Assembly (NCBI RefSeq): GCF_030440425.1
Contig: NZ_CP098023.1
Span: 919,501-983,500 of the forward strand
Source: Microbulbifer sp. MI-G
GTDB taxonomy: Bacteria; Pseudomonadota; Gammaproteobacteria; Pseudomonadales; Cellvibrionaceae
Direction of reading: 5' to 3'
Length of the DNA stretch: 64,000 nucleotides
The notes beneath the pieces were generated by a model. The model was given only the letters and a program-made list of their open reading frames with translations, was not told the DNA's origin and ran no database searches. The position numbers were made by a program, and so were the translations under genes. Each line of letters starts with the position of its first letter. The first letter of the stretch is position 1. Positions 1 to 10,501 of this stretch are shown one piece after another.

Positions 1-622
1 AGCTGGTGCGTATGGCGTCAGCCACTTCCTGAAACGTCATGCCGTAGCGGCGCAGCGCTTGCTCGCTGACCTCAATGGAGACTTCCTCCATGCGGGTGCC
101 GAACAGCTCCACCACCGAGATGGCGGGCAGGGCGACGGCTTCGCGTCGCAATTGCTCAGCCAGGCGCTTCAGCTCACGCTCACCCAGGTTACCGTGTATG
201 GCAACGCGGATGTACTCATCGCGGTTGACCCATTGGCGTACCTGTGGAGGTTCTATGCTGCGGGGGAAAGAGGAGATGCTGTCGACACGGATTTTGACCT
301 CGTTCATAAAACGGGGAAAGTCGACATCACTTTCCGCCAGGATATAGACACCGCCATAGCCTTCGGCCGATGTAGAGCGTACCCAATCGATATTGTCGAG
401 ATCGCTGACGGCCTCTTCGATTCGGGCCACAATCTGTTCCTCCACTTCCTGTGGCGCTGCTCCTGGCCAGGAGACTGCGATTTCCAGCCCCGGGAAACGC
501 ACCTGCGGGTCCATTTCCCGTTCCATGCTGCCAAAGCTGAGGAGGCCAGTGACAAAAATACCCACCATCATCAGGTTGGCGGCGACGCTGTTGCGCGCCC
601 ACCATTCGATCAACTTGTTCAT
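1..622 (-). CDS. RND-family efflux permease, N-terminal part (cut by window edge)
   Basis: Reading leftward from the ATG at 622, the protein starts MNKLIEWWARNSVAANLMMV and stays open to base 1 (about 207 residues). The N-terminal membrane segment followed by a periplasmic porter region with EMDPQVRFPGLEIAVSWPGA and PQEVEEQIVARIEEAVSDL is typical of AcrB/MexB-like hydrophobe/amphiphile efflux permeases (inner membrane, proton driven, normally about 1000 residues). It lies 15 bp downstream of the periplasmic adaptor gene on the same strand, so the two should be one operon. Substrate cannot be told from the sequence. Only the C-terminal four fifths are missing, because of the window edge. Confidence 0.9.
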   Translation of the reverse strand, partial: MNKLIEWWARNSVAANLMMVGIFVTGLLSFGSMEREMDPQVRFPGLEIAVSWPGAAPQEVEEQIVARIEEAVSDLDNIDWVRSTSAEGYGGVYILAESDVDFPRFMNEVKIRVDSISSFPRSIEPPQVRQWVNRDEYIRVAIHGNLGERELKRLAEQLRREAVALPAISVVELFGTRMEEVSIEVSEQALRRYGMTFQEVADAIRTS

Positions 623-637
623 GCGCGCTTTCCGTTT

Positions 638-1813
638 TTATTTTTGGGCCAGTTGGGTGACGGGCTGTACCTGCATGCCATCCACGGCATTGGCAATGGC
701 GGAAGTCACCACTTTTTCGCCGTCGGCCAGGCCGGCGGTGACCACGACGCGATTTTCCGAGGTGGACACTACCTCTACGGTGCGAATATCCAGGCGGTTA
801 TTCTCATCTATCACGTATACCGTATCGGCATTGCGCAGAGCCTCCCGGGGCAATACCAACGCCTGGTGAGCCTGTACACCTTCTGCCTGTGCGGTCACAA
901 ACAGTCCTGCTGCCAGGGGTACCCCGTCGCTGGCCCCTTTGCCATAGGGGTCGCGCACTTCTGCGATGGCGTATATCAAACGCGTTTGCTGGTCGATGGC
1001 CGCCTGGGTGCGCACGATGTGTCCCCGCCACTGGCGCTGGGTCTGACCCACCTGGGCGGACAAGGTGACGATCGGTCCGGGATGGGCCGTCGAGGAGACA
1101 AAGCCCATGGGCAGTCCCAGTTCCATCAGTTGGGAATCGGTGAGCGGCAGTCGCACTTCCACAAGGTCAGTGGCAAATACACGCCCGAGCGGCGTGCCGG
1201 TACTGACATACTGGCCCACACCTGCGTCGCGGCGGATCACGCGGCCCCGGAATGGCAACTTGACACGGGTACGCGCCAAGTTGCGTGTTGCATCGGCAAG
1301 TTCCGCCTTGGCGGAGTGCAGGTTGGCCTCGGCTTCCTTCACCTGGGGTTCATTGACCTGCAAGGGCGTCGGTTCTTTATCCGGGTTGGCAGAAAGCCAC
1401 TGCTGGCGCTTGATGCTGGCTTGCGCCTGTGCCTGTAGCAGGAGTACTTGGGCCTGCGCTACCCCGGCCTCGGCTCGGGCCAGCGCAAGGCGGTAGTTGG
1501 CATCGTCCAGCTGGATCAGGGTTTCACCGGCTTTAAACCCGGCGCCCTCGGCGAAACTGGCGGAAATATGGGTGATGCGGCCGGAAACCTCAGGGGTGAG
1601 GTCTATTTCGGTATGTGGGCGCACTACCCCCTGAGTGGTGACGGTAAGCAGAACCGATTCTTCCCGGGCCTCGGTATAGAGTAACGATACCAGGCGTTGC
1701 TCCTCCTCTTTTTTTTCCGGCGCCGGTTTGGCGGCAGACATCCATTGTACGACCCCAAAACCCACTGCCAGCACCAGGACCGGTGCCGCAGCTCTCAAGT
1801 ATTTGTTTTTCAT
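638..1813 (-). CDS. RND efflux periplasmic adaptor (membrane fusion protein)
   Basis: 391 residues. An N-terminal hydrophobic segment (about residues 8-27) is a signal/anchor, followed by a biotinyl-lipoyl-like half motif (TPEVSGRITHISASFAEGAG), an alanine/glutamine-rich alpha-helical hairpin (about residues 110-190), the second lipoyl half (LPFRGRVIRRDAGVGQYVST) and a beta-barrel/membrane-proximal C-terminus. This order is that of AcrA/MexA-type adaptors linking an inner-membrane RND pump to an outer-membrane channel. It precedes the RND permease gene. No outer-membrane factor or regulator is seen beside it. Confidence 0.92.
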   Translation of the reverse strand: MKNKYLRAAAPVLVLAVGFGVVQWMSAAKPAPEKKEEEQRLVSLLYTEAREESVLLTVTTQGVVRPHTEIDLTPEVSGRITHISASFAEGAGFKAGETLIQLDDANYRLALARAEAGVAQAQVLLLQAQAQASIKRQQWLSANPDKEPTPLQVNEPQVKEAEANLHSAKAELADATRNLARTRVKLPFRGRVIRRDAGVGQYVSTGTPLGRVFATDLVEVRLPLTDSQLMELGLPMGFVSSTAHPGPIVTLSAQVGQTQRQWRGHIVRTQAAIDQQTRLIYAIAEVRDPYGKGASDGVPLAAGLFVTAQAEGVQAHQALVLPREALRNADTVYVIDENNRLDIRTVEVVSTSENRVVVTAGLADGEKVVTSAIANAVDGMQVQPVTQLAQK

Positions 1814-2564
1814 CTATATCTTCTTGTCTGATTGCCAAATTCCACAACGGTCATCGTCGATCGGCCCCGATAACACCACGGAAACCAAAGCCTTGGCCAT
1901 GGGGTTGGCGCCGGGTTGAGTCCTATCAGCGATGGATGCCGGTTGCCAATGGTTTTATTGACGGATCGGGGAGGGAGTTTGGATGCGGTAGCATAAAATT
2001 TTGGTTATTCGGTGTTGCCAGGAAAATCGTTACATGGGTGTCATCATTTTGACTTTCTGATTCACCCGGGTCAATTCTGTACCCGTCCCGGAGAGTTACC
2101 TGGTGTGCATCCGCAGTGGCAGGGCTTATTCCGGCTGGCCAGGTTTCCAGTGCCTGTGGTTTGTGCAGCTCTGCAGGCCAGGCAGTCATAGCGCCTTGGC
2201 CAGTGCTGCCGCCTTTTCGGGGTACAGGTATGGATTGTGGGCTTTATTGCTGCGGGTGTATGGGTTTCATCGGGAAGGTGCGGTATCAGCGAAGCGGGGT
2301 GACTGGCAGGTTTTGCACAACCCCAATACACAGAAACTGTAGGAAGGGCACAGCGAGTCCTGGGCAACTTGCAATGACCAGCCTGTAACCAGGACAACAG
2401 TGTGAACAGAGCGTCGCGTTTGAAGAGGAGGAGATTTTTTTGTTCTCAAGGTATGGGCAGCCAGCAGTTTGGGGGTGCGCCTTTACAGAATACGGAGGAA
2501 TCGGGATAATCAGGCGCACAGCGACCACTGCAGATCTCTTGGTTTTTCGGAAGAGTAATCCCAT
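1814..2564. other. intergenic region, no supported gene
   Basis: About 750 bp between the divergent efflux operon and marC. Short open frames on both strands lack ribosome sites and family resemblance. It must hold the promoters of both flanking genes, but no clear consensus was found. Confidence 0.5.
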
Positions 2565-3188
2565 ATGACCCCACTGATTAAACACGCCTTAATAGTTTTT
2601 ATGGCGTTTTTTGCAATTATGAACCCGATAGCAAATACAACGGTATTTGCGGGGCTGAGCGGGGACAAGGACAAGTTTGAGAAGACTAAAATTGCACTTA
2701 AGGCCCTGACCATAACCTTTATCATCATTCTATTATTTGCCCTGCTCGGTAAATCCATCTTTCACATGTTTGGTATCACGCTTCCTGCCTTGCGCATTGC
2801 AGGAGGGGTTATCGTCTTTTTGGTTGGCTACCATATGCTCCAGGGAGCAAGTTCCAAGTTACATACGTCTCAAAAGACCGATGGTGCCGATATTGCTGTT
2901 TCCCCTATGGCCGTACCGCTCCTGGCTGGGCCGGGCACTATTGCTACAGCAATGAGTTATTCGGCTGCAGATGGATGGCCAGAAATCATTGTGACAATAG
3001 TTGTGTTTGCGATTCTGTGTATTATCACTTTTTTCTGTTTTATTTTTAGTTCGAAAATTTTATCGGCAGTCGGTAAGAGCGGACTTGATATTATCACACG
3101 TTTAATGGGGCTGATCCTGGCAGTCATTGGCGTGCAAATGATGATAGTAGGTGTTCAGACTGCTATGCAGATCCAGACTCTCAGTTGA
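2565..3188 (+). CDS. MarC family integral membrane protein
   Basis: 207 residues with six hydrophobic segments. The start (MTPLIKHALIVFMAFFAIMN), the conserved PIANTTVFAGLS after the first helix, RIAGGVIVFLVGYHML, and AVPLLAGPGTIATAM in the middle are hallmarks of the MarC/UPF0056 family, whose usual length is about 200-220. The family was once linked to multiple antibiotic resistance but its transport role is not established. It stands alone. The ATG at 2565 follows a GGAAGAG-like ribosome site. Confidence 0.92.
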   Translation: MTPLIKHALIVFMAFFAIMNPIANTTVFAGLSGDKDKFEKTKIALKALTITFIIILLFALLGKSIFHMFGITLPALRIAGGVIVFLVGYHMLQGASSKLHTSQKTDGADIAVSPMAVPLLAGPGTIATAMSYSAADGWPEIIVTIVVFAILCIITFFCFIFSSKILSAVGKSGLDIITRLMGLILAVIGVQMMIVGVQTAMQIQTLS

Positions 3189-3605
3189 TACCTGGTTTTA
3201 TGGTGGTTTGACAGACATTGAAAAAGGTATTTCAGGCCATTGTTCAGTGTAGAGGTTTTTAACCGAACTATCTGTGGAGCAGGGCGCTTTTGCAGACGCT
3301 CTGTCAGAAAGGGAGAGCACTGCAGTCGGAAGGGTGTTTTGCCAACCGCTTGGCTGTCTGCTAACCGTTCTCAATATTGCCTGGCAACCTACTTAAACTT
3401 GCCATTGCATAGGCCAATTACCTTGCCCCGTGCTGTCGGGCCCCTGAGGTTAAATGCACAGTGTAGAGCTGAAAAAACCACTCGGCCATGCGCGCGATAC
3501 GCTGGTCGAGTGGGAATCCCACACAACGTTTTACTGCTTGGATATGCACTGCGGGTTTTGTCAGAGTCCGCGGCGGATTGAGGGTCAAGGCTGTGAAAAT
3601 CCTGC
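3189..3605. other. intergenic region, nothing recognised
   Basis: About 420 bp between the convergent marC and the 3606-4163 gene. Open frames here are short and unsupported; no strong terminator was recognised. Confidence 0.4.
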
Positions 3606-4163
3606 CTACATGACACCGAATGGCGGCGCATAAGCGCGTGTAATGCCCGCACCCATGCGGTATTGTGAGGCGGCACCAGGAAGCACACCGGTCGGATTGG
3701 GCAGACAGGGGCCAAAGGGATCCATATAAGCAGCGGCAGGGGGGAGAGGCCCCGCTGGCAAGGGTACAGTTGCCCACTCTGCATTCATCCAAATACCCGC
3801 GCGGCCTTCCGCATTCATGGTATCGGCGGGCGCGGGGTCATCCTCGACCACAAAATAAATCGGCCCGCCGCCAGCTGCACAGCCCGCTCCGGTGAAATAG
3901 ACGCGATTATGGTGGGTGGCCATCATCATATCCGCCACAAACCGGAAGGTGCCGAGCTCGCCCCCCGTGGCAGGATCCACTGCGGTACTCAGCCCGCGTA
4001 CCCAGCCAGCGGTGGGTGAATTGTGACCCTGACCGCCCACTTTAACTTCTGTAACATGGCCCACCAGAACACCTGCCCCATCAAACACCTCGATCCAGGT
4101 GTCTGGCACGGCCAGGGCAAAACCAGGCAGTAATAACGCGACAGTGAGTATTATTTGTTTCAT
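3606..4163 (-). CDS. secreted protein of unknown function
   Basis: The chosen ATG (4163, MKQIILTVALLLPGFALA) is preceded by GGAAA at a proper distance, and an upstream in-frame ATG at 4175 is less likely. The first 18 residues are a clear Sec signal peptide, cleaved after ALA. The mature part (about 168 residues) is glycine, proline and alanine rich with two cysteine-containing segments (GAGCAAGGG and FGPCLPNP), so it is probably periplasmic or secreted. I do not recognise the family. It stands alone between two long non-coding stretches. Confidence 0.7.
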   Translation of the reverse strand: MKQIILTVALLLPGFALAVPDTWIEVFDGAGVLVGHVTEVKVGGQGHNSPTAGWVRGLSTAVDPATGGELGTFRFVADMMMATHHNRVYFTGAGCAAGGGPIYFVVEDDPAPADTMNAEGRAGIWMNAEWATVPLPAGPLPPAAAYMDPFGPCLPNPTGVLPGAASQYRMGAGITRAYAPPFGVM

Positions 4164-4175
4164 GTTGGTTTCCAT

Positions 4176-5522
4176 TTTTTATTAAATACAATAAGACATC
4201 GCATAAGCTCAATTGGCAGTTATGTCCTGACTTTCTTACCTCGAGAAATCAGGCAGGAAGATCGGGCTGCTCGCAATTGTTACGCGACCCCCAGGCAATC
4301 CAGACAGCTCGTAAGCAATGGCATATTCCAACCGGTGCCGAATGCTGATTCGCTATTTGGATAACATATCGACAGTCGTTTAGTGCCCACTGGATGGATC
4401 GGGCTCAATCGATTGTCAATATCAGTGTGGTTTATACTTGCGAACTGCTGAAAACCACATGTTTCTGAAATGCATCATTTCTTGTTTGATGGCGTTGTCA
4501 GTGAAGTTTTTGTCACTCTTGTATTTTTGTTACCTTTTCAGGCCGTCTGGTTTGTTATTTTTCAGCAAACCAATGCACTACAGCCATTCCTGGCATGCTT
4601 CAGTTTGCTTGCGTTTTATCTGACTGCTCCGGCAGTTGGTATTGCGGCAGTTCGTCCATCAGCAGCATCGTTTTTCAAGTTGAAGCACTTGGCATAGATA
4701 CAGGCTTTGAACAGGATACCTTCAACCCCGAAGTGCTCGCGCGATATTCGCTTTTTTATCTTAGCCTGCTGGCCAAGAACATCAAACGTCGACCATCGAT
4801 AGCATCGATTACTATCCTATTCCAGATTTTTGATCTATACCGTCGAATACCAAGTTTTGGTTTCCGTACTAAAACCAATGAGCCAGCGGAAATTGATGTC
4901 CTAATCCGATGGTTTATACGCAGACACTCAGTTTGAAGCTTGAAAGGAATCTGCAAAAGTAGCATTAAATTCTATGGCTTTAATGGCGTAGAACATCTGC
5001 CAACACTGGAATACAATTTAAGAGAGGTTATATTCCAATGGCCTGGCACCCAATCAGCGTTTTTCAAATTTACCTGGTTGGATGATTAGGTGCAATGCGA
5101 GCTTTCCAATGACTAAAGCTCAACAGTACAGGTTGTTTTGATGATTCGCCAGAAATAATTTTGATTCAGAAAAATGGTGGGAACTATTGTTCCGTTTTTC
5201 CGATTTTTCAGTAATTTTCCAGTAGCTCAAGACTGACCATTCTCCCAAAAATGTCATATGGATCCGGCAGTGAGTTCTTCCGGATTAACACCCTATATTG
5301 CAATGCCATGCTGGGTCTTGAGAGTGTTGGTTAATGGCGCAGAGGTAAGCTCGTTCGTTTGTACCAGATTAATAGACATTGCAAATAAATGGAGTTCAGA
5401 TAATCTGTTCGATTGTTCGGTAAATAACGTGATTTAGGATATTCCTCATTGAGGTTCAGTTGGATTTTCAGGTAAGGTTATAGCGCTGTTAAGGTGCTCC
5501 ATTCATAAAAAGGAAATTTATC
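4176..5522. other. 1.35-kb stretch without a supported gene
   Basis: Base composition is more AT-rich than the flanking core genes. Short overlapping open frames at 4438-4936 encode hydrophobic peptides in different frames, which could be a decayed membrane protein gene, but no family was recognised. Nothing structured was found. Confidence 0.35.
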
Positions 5523-5930
5523 ATGAAAACTCTATTCAATTTCTTAATCGCTGCTGTTATTTCCGGTTTTTCGATGGCGAGTTTGGCGGATCCTATTCAA
5601 GATTTATCCATGAATTTATACAAAGCGGGTTGGTATCCAAACTTTATTCAGGGAGCAGGTCCCTTAACCTGCCCCAGAACCTGTGAAATATGGGTTGGTA
5701 CCCGGGCTGAGCAGGAAAAAAGCAGCGATATGGACCAGGATAGTGAGCGGGCGGCAGTGTGTAAGGTGACAAGGGATGTATCTATTATTTTCGAAGGGAT
5801 CAATGACCCTTCTTCCCATTGGATCTATGGAAACCAATTTGATGATGAGCCGGTATGTTATGTGGCCCACCGGAGTGGCTGGGTGGAGCGCAGTGAATAC
5901 TTTATGTGTCTATGTGTACAACCGGGATAA
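5523..5930 (+). CDS. small secreted protein of unknown function
   Basis: 135 residues with a strong ribosome site (AAAGGAAA) before the ATG and a signal peptide (MKTLFNFLIAAVISGFSMAS, cleaved near ASLA). The mature protein has six cysteines, including a CPRTC motif and a C-terminal CLC, which suggests disulfide bonds in the periplasm or outside. Not recognised. A perfect 11-bp inverted repeat lies about 90 bp downstream and may be its terminator. Confidence 0.65.
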   Translation: MKTLFNFLIAAVISGFSMASLADPIQDLSMNLYKAGWYPNFIQGAGPLTCPRTCEIWVGTRAEQEKSSDMDQDSERAAVCKVTRDVSIIFEGINDPSSHWIYGNQFDDEPVCYVAHRSGWVERSEYFMCLCVQPG

Positions 5931-6021
5931 GGATACACTCTGCTGAATTCCCGGAAATCCGTTTGTGATACTTTGATTTTCCCTTGAGGTACGGATGATA
6001 CACAATAAACAGTTGTGCACT

Positions 6022-6047
6022 GACAACCCGTCGGTCGACGGGTTGTC
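6022..6047. terminator. perfect 11-bp inverted repeat, possible terminator
   Basis: GACAACCCGTC (6022-6032) and GACGGGTTGTC (6037-6047) pair around a GGTC loop. Only three T residues follow, so it is a weak or bidirectional terminator, or a protein-binding palindrome. Confidence 0.45.
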
Positions 6048-6327
6048 TTTGCCGGAAAACCGCTGAGCATTTTTTTACAGTGGTGTCGCTGATTTCTGCG
6101 CAAATACGCATTTACAAGCTGTAAGTCGGCGGGGGATCCTGTCGAGAATGGCAAAACCGGATATCCTGCAGAGAGTAGAAGTTCTTAAGATTGGATTACG
6201 GTTACTGCAGACAAGTATTATGTAGGACCGGCACTGGATTGCCTGACGGGTATTTTCTCCTGTGGCGCACCTGCACAGGTTACCCCGGCAATGCGGGTTG
6301 CCGGGATAACACAATACCATCTCCCCT

Positions 6328-7473
6328 TTAGCAGATGCGCTCTACGCCCCGGGACCGGTCATTGGAAAAGATCCACTGCCACAACTGTATTTTTCCCGCG
6401 CGGAAGGCACCGGCACAAGAAAGAAGATAGTAGCGCCACATGCGATAGAAGCGTTTGCCGTAGCGGTCGGCAAAGCGCGGCCAGTTTTGTTCAAAATTCC
6501 GGTGCCAGGCCATCAGGGTTTTATCGTAGTCCGGGCCAAAATTGTGCAAGTCCTCACAGACCAGCAGCCCCTGTGCAGCCAGGGTAATTTGCCCCGCTGC
6601 AGGGATCTCCCCATTGGGGAAGATATATTTGTCGATCCAGGGGTTGTTGGGTGCGGGTTCGATTTTGCCAATAGTATGCAGCAACATAAGCCCGTCTTTT
6701 TTCAGGCAGCGCTTGGCGACTTCCATAAAAGTACGATGATTTTTCCGCCCGACATGTTCAAACATCCCCACACTGGCAATACGGTCGAACGACTCGTTGA
6801 GATCGCGGTAGTCTTGTAAGTGGACCGCGACAGGGAGATCGGGGTAACGCTCTTTGACATAGGCACTCTGTTCGCTGGATACCGTGACTCCAACACACTC
6901 CACCTGGTATTTTTGTGCGGCATAACCGATCAGGCTGCCCCAGCCGCAACCGATGTCGAGCATTTTCATGCCCGGCTGTAAATCCAGCTTGCGACAGATC
7001 AGATCGAGTTTTGCCGTCTGCGCATCATCCAGGCTATTGGCACCAGGCCAGTAGCCGCAGCTGTATGTCAGGCGGTTGTCCAGCATGGTGGTATAGAATT
7101 CGTTACCGAGATTGTAGTGATGCTCGCCGATCTTGAAAGCGCGGCGCCGGCTCTGCAGGTTGAGTAAATAGCTGCGCAAAACGCGCCAAGCGTTGCGCCA
7201 GTTTTTGATACGCCGGCCCAGATCCGCCGCCAAGAGGCGATAAAAGAACTCATCCAGTGCCTGCACATCCCAGTCTCCCCGCATGTAAGTCTCACCGAGC
7301 CCCATACTGTGGCGGGCTATGATCTCGTCGAGTGCCTCCTCGCGATGGAGTTGCAAATCCCAAGGTCTGTCCCCGTTTATGCGAATGTCTGCCTCTGCCA
7401 GTAAATCGTCCGCCAGATGCCGGCTGCGGCCAACTGCGGGAACATCCAGGCTATTCTGCTGTTCGTTTGCCAT
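6328..7473 (-). CDS. cfa: cyclopropane-fatty-acyl-phospholipid synthase
   Basis: The ATG at 7473 (MANEQQNS) is preceded by GAGGAGGG; a longer frame upstream is ignored. About 381 residues, matching the Cfa family. The SAM-binding motif MLDIGCGWGSLIGYAA, the YSCGYW segment, GMFEHVGRKNHRTFM and the aromatic C-terminal helix region support the call. The enzyme transfers a methylene from S-adenosylmethionine to unsaturated acyl chains of membrane phospholipids, giving acid and stress resistance, and acts at the inner membrane. It is divergent from fxsA and stands alone. Confidence 0.93.
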   Translation of the reverse strand: MANEQQNSLDVPAVGRSRHLADDLLAEADIRINGDRPWDLQLHREEALDEIIARHSMGLGETYMRGDWDVQALDEFFYRLLAADLGRRIKNWRNAWRVLRSYLLNLQSRRRAFKIGEHHYNLGNEFYTTMLDNRLTYSCGYWPGANSLDDAQTAKLDLICRKLDLQPGMKMLDIGCGWGSLIGYAAQKYQVECVGVTVSSEQSAYVKERYPDLPVAVHLQDYRDLNESFDRIASVGMFEHVGRKNHRTFMEVAKRCLKKDGLMLLHTIGKIEPAPNNPWIDKYIFPNGEIPAAGQITLAAQGLLVCEDLHNFGPDYDKTLMAWHRNFEQNWPRFADRYGKRFYRMWRYYLLSCAGAFRAGKIQLWQWIFSNDRSRGVERIC

Positions 7474-7614
7474 CAAACCCTCCTCATTGCTGCTGATGCG
7501 ATGTTGAAAAAGATGCCCTTGAATTAGTTGCCTGCCCACGCCATTTAATACAGGATGCCAGGGTGCTGAAACCCCTTCGCAAACCCGGTGCCCGGCCAGT
7601 TAGGAATTTTTTCT

Positions 7615-8082
7615 ATGCGCCTTTTACTACTGTTATTTATAGTCCTCCCTGTGCTTGAAATGTGGGTGCTCATCACTGTTGGAAAGGAAATCGGCGCCCT
7701 ACCCACCATCGGTCTGGTACTGTTGACTGCCGTTGTTGGCCTGGCATTGCTGCGTCGTCAGGGGTTTTCAACCCTGATGCGGGCACAAGAGAAGGTGCGC
7801 AGCGGCGAAATTCCAGCGCAGGAAATGGCCGAGGGTATCTTCCTTGCCGTGGGTGGCGCTCTGCTGTTAACCCCCGGATTCATTACCGATGCTCTCGGGT
7901 TCGCGTGTTTGGTACCGGGGTTGCGCCAACTGCTGCTCGGGCGCTTTCTACGCCATGTAACCATTGTGCGGCCCGGCGGCTTTCAGGGTTCCCATGCGCC
8001 CAAACGCGACAGTCATGTTATTGAAGGGGAGTTCTCTCGCAGTGAGCGCGACTCCGGCGAGGATCAGCGCCCGAAACACTAA
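7615..8082 (+). CDS. fxsA: FxsA family cytoplasmic membrane protein
   Basis: The start at 7615 (MRLLLLLFIVLPVLEMWVLI) follows TTAGGAA; an upstream ATG adds nine unlikely residues. Two or three membrane helices, LRRQGFSTLMRAQEKVRSGE and GGALLLTPGFITDALGF are the family signature. FxsA is an inner-membrane protein whose excess relieves phage T7 exclusion by F in Escherichia coli; its normal role is unclear. It sits just upstream of groES, the same order as in many gammaproteobacteria. Confidence 0.92.
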   Translation: MRLLLLLFIVLPVLEMWVLITVGKEIGALPTIGLVLLTAVVGLALLRRQGFSTLMRAQEKVRSGEIPAQEMAEGIFLAVGGALLLTPGFITDALGFACLVPGLRQLLLGRFLRHVTIVRPGGFQGSHAPKRDSHVIEGEFSRSERDSGEDQRPKH

Positions 8083-8148
8083 TCTGGCCAAAAAATATAC
8101 AAAATTGAGTGTCGTCAGTGTTCGCTACAGTTTTTTCACACAAGAGTG

Positions 8149-8174
8149 TTGAAATCCATTCATGCGCCCATAGA
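8149..8174 (+). promoter_or_regulatory. sigma-32-type heat shock promoter for groESL
   Basis: TTGAAA (8149-8154) is followed after 12 bases by CCCATAGA (8167-8174), close to the sigma-32 consensus (CTTGAAA, 11-16 bases, CCCCATNT). It lies about 125 bp before groES, as expected for a chaperonin operon. Confidence 0.65.
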
Positions 8175-8297
8175 TAGGGATCAACTCTGATTTTAGCCCC
8201 GGCTCTGCCGGTCAGAGTGGGGGCGAGGTTGCCGGCCAAAGCGGCTGGTACCGCCAATGTTGGAAAACCCTAAAACGACTCAATGGAGAGCTTATCC

Positions 8298-8591
8298 ATG
8301 AAAATTCGTCCTTTACACGACCGCGTCGTAGTGCGCCGTAAGGAAGAGGAAGCGATGTCAGCTGGTGGTATTGTGCTGCCAGGTGCTGCTAAAGAGAAGC
8401 CGAATCAGGGCGAAGTCTTGGCCGTAGGTGAGGGCAAGCAACTGGACAACGGCGATGTTCGCGCGCTGTCTGTCAAGGTTGGCGACACGGTTGTATTTGG
8501 TCGCTATGCCGATAGCAACACCCTCAAGGTGGAAGGCGAAGAGCTGATCATCATGAGTGAAAGTGACATCTATGGCGTGTTGGAAGGCTAA
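8298..8591 (+). CDS. groES: co-chaperonin GroES
   Basis: 97 residues from the ATG at 8298 ([18 protein letters not shown]), with a GGAGAG ribosome site at 8285-8290. [20 protein letters not shown] is the mobile loop and its border, and the C-terminus reads [10 protein letters not shown]. GroES caps the GroEL ring and closes the folding chamber. groEL follows after 47 bp in the same operon, transcribed from the upstream sigma-32-type promoter. Confidence 0.98.
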   Translation: MKIRPLHDRVVVRRKEEEAMSAGGIVLPGAAKEKPNQGEVLAVGEGKQLDNGDVRALSVKVGDTVVFGRYADSNTLKVEGEELIIMSESDIYGVLEG

Positions 8592-8635
8592 TTACGCCTT
8601 TAACCTTACTCGCACAAAGAATCTGAGGAATATGA

Positions 8636-10282
<1,647 letters not shown>

Positions 10283-10320
10283 GCCGGCTTTTACGCCCAC
10301 CCAAAAACCGCATTTGCGTG

Positions 10321-10358
10321 AATGCCAGCCAGTTTCTCAACTGGCTGGCATTTTTTTT
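10321..10358 (+). terminator. intrinsic terminator of groESL
   Basis: AATGCCAGCCAGTT and AACTGGCTGGCATT pair perfectly (14 bp) around TCTC and are followed by a run of eight T residues. This is a textbook rho-independent terminator 38 bp after groEL. Confidence 0.95.
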
Positions 10359-10501
10359 GAAACAGGGGAAAGTGTCTGAGTTGCTGGCCGCCTGAGGGGT
10401 CTCCCACCTAGCGGCAGCGCTGAAGCGGGGCCTTCAGAATGCTTGGCAGCATAGTCTGGCGATTTCCCGCACTTATTGTCGCCGGCTGTGCAGTTTTTTG
10501 C

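Noticed and set aside
59..1438. Long plus-strand open frame of 459 codons
   Set aside because: It lies opposite the RND permease and adaptor genes, has histidine/glycine-rich shadow composition and no family resemblance.
4438..4936. Possible membrane protein gene in the 4.2-5.5 kb gap
   Set aside because: Hydrophobic peptides occur in several frames, but none is long, has a ribosome site or resembles a family.
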